DNA from: Alkalicoccobacillus murimartini
Lineage (GTDB): Bacteria; Bacillota; Bacilli; Bacillales; Bacillaceae_D
Direction: 5' to 3'
NCBI RefSeq assembly: GCF_030813245.1
Contig: NZ_JAUSUA010000005.1
Location: 124,001-188,000, forward strand
DNA: 64,000 nucleotides
Below are positions 62,025-64,000 of this stretch, one piece after another (the stretch's first letter is position 1; the number at the start of each line of letters is the position of its first letter). The position numbers were made by a program, and so were the translations under genes. The notes beneath the pieces are model-generated. The model worked only from the letters and a program-made list of their open reading frames with translations, was not told where the DNA came from and searched no databases.

Positions 62025-62447
62025 TTATTTCTTGTTTTCGCGCTCGTTCATGACAGCCAAATAAGCTTGTGTAAAGCGGAAAAGCTTCTGAGCTTGAGGA
62101 TCTTTTAATAATTTCATGAGACCGAAAATTCCAATGACTTCGTTGCTAGCTTCAGAACGTTCTTTTGCTTCGATAGCCGTTTGTGCGACGTCTTTCGCTG
62201 TTTCTTTAACTGGCTCCAAAATTTCAGTAATCGCAGCCACTGTATCAGCTTTTAGGACATCATCTGTAGCAACAGATTGAGCAAAATCATATGATTTAGT
62301 CATGACTGTAATTAGTTCAGTCAGTTTTGGTAACTGATCAACCAAAGTAGTAAGAGATTCCTGTACCTCTGGCTTCAGAAGTTGGTCAAGTAATTCAACT
62401 TGTTGCTTGTTTAGTGAAACTTGTTGGTGTTCCGTCGTTTCTGACAT
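62025..62447 (-). CDS. DUF1641 protein
   Basis: A 140-residue mostly helical soluble protein with the DUF1641 pattern: long amphipathic helices and the C-terminal V-I-G-I-F-G-L-M-K-L-L-K-D-P-Q-A-Q-K. These proteins often neighbour redox enzymes such as formate dehydrogenases or NDH-like flavoproteins; here it lies beside an NDH-2 gene. The role is unknown. ATG 62445-62447 has AAAGGAG 8 bp upstream. The 284-bp gap on its far side holds no gene, only one isolated class A-like core (GTTTTTGCGCA near 62709). Confidence 0.85.
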   Translation of the reverse strand: MSETTEHQQVSLNKQQVELLDQLLKPEVQESLTTLVDQLPKLTELITVMTKSYDFAQSVATDDVLKADTVAAITEILEPVKETAKDVAQTAIEAKERSEASNEVIGIFGLMKLLKDPQAQKLFRFTQAYLAVMNERENKK

Positions 62448-62731
62448 ATACAATTCTCCTTTACTTTATAGCCTTGAGCTATTTTTTCCTAGCTTGTATA
62501 GGATTATGTAGAGTCTCCTGCTTTTTGTTCTATATGTGAATTCACTCACAAACATAACCAAAAAAACACTACAAAATGATCGGCAAGGCATTTTACTGTT
62601 TTACCCTATCTAGAATAATCCTTTCGACCGGTCTTGTCAAAAAATCTCGCCAATTTCTCAACTATTTTAATGGGAACTTGTGCTTTATTCCTTTTTCCAC
62701 TCAAAGGGTTTTTGCGCACAAATTAATTAAA

Positions 62732-62753
62732 CCAGTTGAGATCACTCAACTGG
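62732..62753 (-). terminator. terminator of the adenine deaminase gene
   Basis: CCAGTTGAG pairs exactly with CTCAACTGG around ATCA and overlaps the gene's stop codon. The minus-strand tail is only moderately T-rich. Confidence 0.75.
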
Positions 62754-64000
62754 CTGGTTTTGTTCTGATTGAATGGCTATATGTTTGAAGGAAAGAACAT
62801 CAAATAATCCAGTATCCGTTAATTTTATAGATGGAATAACTGGTAGAGCTAGAAAAGCAAGAGTTAGAAATGGATCCCATTCCTCTGTAAAACCTACCTC
62901 ATGAAGAGCTGTTTCTAGTTCTTGAACCTCTTTTTGAACCACTTCGTACGGTTTTGTTGACATTAAGCCTGCTAGATCAAGTGGTAGGCTAGCCACTACT
63001 TTGCCCTCTTTTACTACGGCCATCCCCCCATTAATGGATTCTACGTGATGAATCGCAGTCAATAGGCTCTCGTCATCCGTACCACACGCAATGACGTTAT
63101 GTGAATCGTGGGCAACGGTTGATACAATGGCTCCATTCTGAATCGGAATACCTTTTACAATCCCAACACCGACATGACCAAGCTGTTTATGTCGTTCAGC
63201 AACAATTAACTTCAGTTGGTTATTTGATGGTGAGGGTATAAAAAACCCCTGCTCACATTGAATAGGTTCAGTGATGGCTTTTGTAATAATTGAACCGGGG
63301 GTAATGGAAATGATCGTTGCATCCATACCTGATTTTGCTGGTAATTTAAGATCTTCTCGTGTCACTGGTGCCATCTTCATGCTCTTTTGCAAATATTGTG
63401 GGGCGGTCACTGACTCTCTCACTGGTTTCACTAGCTCCCCTTGCTGAGCAATCCATTCTCCCTTCACATAGACAGATTCCACAACAAAGTTGGTTAAGTC
63501 ACTAACAAGAAGAAACGTCGCTTCACACCCAGGTGCAATGGCTCCTTTTTGATGTAAACCAAAGGCCTCCGCAGCATTAAGTGTAGCCAGCTGTATGGCC
63601 TGTAGTTCGGGTAGTCCGAGTGAGATTGATTTGCGAATACTTCCATCGATACTTCCCTCTTTCACCAGATGGTCTAGATGGCGATCATCTGTTGCAAATG
63701 CAAATCTTCGGGCATTCGCCGTTGTCACTGCTGGCAACAGTGCCTCTAGATCCTTAGCGGCAGTACCTTCACGGATTAATACAAACATTCCGCGACGAAC
63801 ACGATGTAATGCTTCTTCCGCTGTGACTGCCTCATGGTCATTTACAATGCCAGCGGTCCGATAGGCATTCAACGCATGTATATCCAATCCAGCAGCATGA
63901 CCATCAATGACTCGACCATCTTTTTTGGCGCTTTCTATTTTCGCTAACATATTCGCGTCTCCTGAAAGGACAGCTGGATAATTCATCACTTCTCCTAAGC
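62742..64000 (-). CDS. adenine deaminase, C-terminal two thirds (5' end outside the window)
   Basis: About 420 codons of an adenine deaminase (AdeC family, normally about 570-600 residues), which converts adenine to hypoxanthine in purine salvage. The frame runs open to the window edge; its visible start [14 protein letters not shown] lies inside the amidohydrolase domain, so no start should be called here. H-A-A-G-L-D (metal-site histidine), F-A-T-D-D-R-H-L-D and the C-terminal A-C-G-T-D-D-E and [13 protein letters not shown] are family hallmarks. B. subtilis has AdeC and the paralogue YerA near pcrBA; which of them this represents is not decidable. Confidence 0.92.
   Translation of the reverse strand, partial: LGEVMNYPAVLSGDANMLAKIESAKKDGRVIDGHAAGLDIHALNAYRTAGIVNDHEAVTAEEALHRVRRGMFVLIREGTAAKDLEALLPAVTTANARRFAFATDDRHLDHLVKEGSIDGSIRKSISLGLPELQAIQLATLNAAEAFGLHQKGAIAPGCEATFLLVSDLTNFVVESVYVKGEWIAQQGELVKPVRESVTAPQYLQKSMKMAPVTREDLKLPAKSGMDATIISITPGSIITKAITEPIQCEQGFFIPSPSNNQLKLIVAERHKQLGHVGVGIVKGIPIQNGAIVSTVAHDSHNVIACGTDDESLLTAIHHVESINGGMAVVKEGKVVASLPLDLAGLMSTKPYEVVQKEVQELETALHEVGFTEEWDPFLTLAFLALPVIPSIKLTDTGLFDVLSFKHIAIQSEQNQPVE

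Noticed and set aside
62704-62722. Fifth class A array
   Set aside because: Only one core (GTTTTTGCGCA) is present upstream of the adenine deaminase terminator, which is not enough to call an array.

Overview
The window looks like a stretch of chromosome from a low- to moderate-GC, endospore-forming member of the Bacillaceae (Firmicutes). The evidence is Shine-Dalgarno sites of the AGGAGG type before most genes, frequent TTG and GTG starts, many Rho-independent terminators, and gene blocks shared with Bacillus: adeC, pcrB-pcrA-ligA-camS, gatC-gatA-gatB, dgkB and rlmCD. No rRNA, tRNA, prophage, insertion sequence or CRISPR array was found. The genus cannot be fixed from sequence reading alone.

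Layout. 1-1.9 kb: small housekeeping genes (a partial DCC-family oxidoreductase, a histidine phosphatase, a DUF1801 protein, a small proline-rich conserved protein). 2-5.2 kb: a large SWIM/SNF2 helicase. 5.4-12.4 kb: a YfcC carrier, a Nudix/TPR pair, an NSS symporter, a BAAT-type thioesterase/hydrolase, a DinB-like protein and small membrane proteins. 12.5-15.8 kb: an ABC-2 exporter operon. 16.1-21.2 kb: a two-component system plus MacB/Bce-like ABC module. 21.5-22.6 kb: two hypothetical genes. 22.7-24.5 kb: an Msr-like ABC-F gene behind an apparent drug-sensing leader. 24.9-28.2 kb: a cupin, paired paralogous lipoproteins, OsmC and small proteins. 28.3-30.8 kb: Dus and RlmCD RNA-modifying enzymes. 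30.9-36.9 kb: small membrane proteins, an MmcQ-like protein, a TetR/YhgE-type pair with matching operators, a flavodoxin and three tandem related membrane proteins. 36.9-43.1 kb: DgkB, a VanZ-domain protein and GatCAB. 43.4-49.3 kb: a lipoprotein and a nucleoside-type BMP ABC transporter. 49.5-55.8 kb: CamS, LigA, PcrA, PcrB. 56-64 kb: a BASS symporter, a Fur-controlled siderophore ABC importer, NDH-2, a DUF1641 protein and the C-terminal part of adenine deaminase.

The clearest regulatory find is at 22690-23017: a promoter, a 14-residue leader peptide MTLLLRLRFHTLNK, several hairpins, then an intrinsic terminator ending about 50 nt before an ABC-F gene. The peptide closely resembles the ErmD-type leaders on which macrolides stall ribosomes, with the R-L-R motif at the same residues (6-8). 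The simplest reading is a macrolide-sensing transcription attenuator in front of a ribosome-protection protein.

The most unusual structural find is three families of degenerate, roughly 20-nt-period intergenic arrays. Class A has the core TTTT(C/G)GCGCA (four arrays), class B the core CTCTT(A/G)(C/G)TAA (two clear arrays and one weak), and class C the core ATCGTTTCA (one array). They sit only between genes, mostly beyond 3' ends and terminators, and create long meaningless open frames. Three good Fur-box matches (siderophore operon, flavodoxin, lipoprotein at 43.9 kb), a pair of TetR operators and a four-hairpin intergenic region at 27.6-27.8 kb complete the list of control elements.
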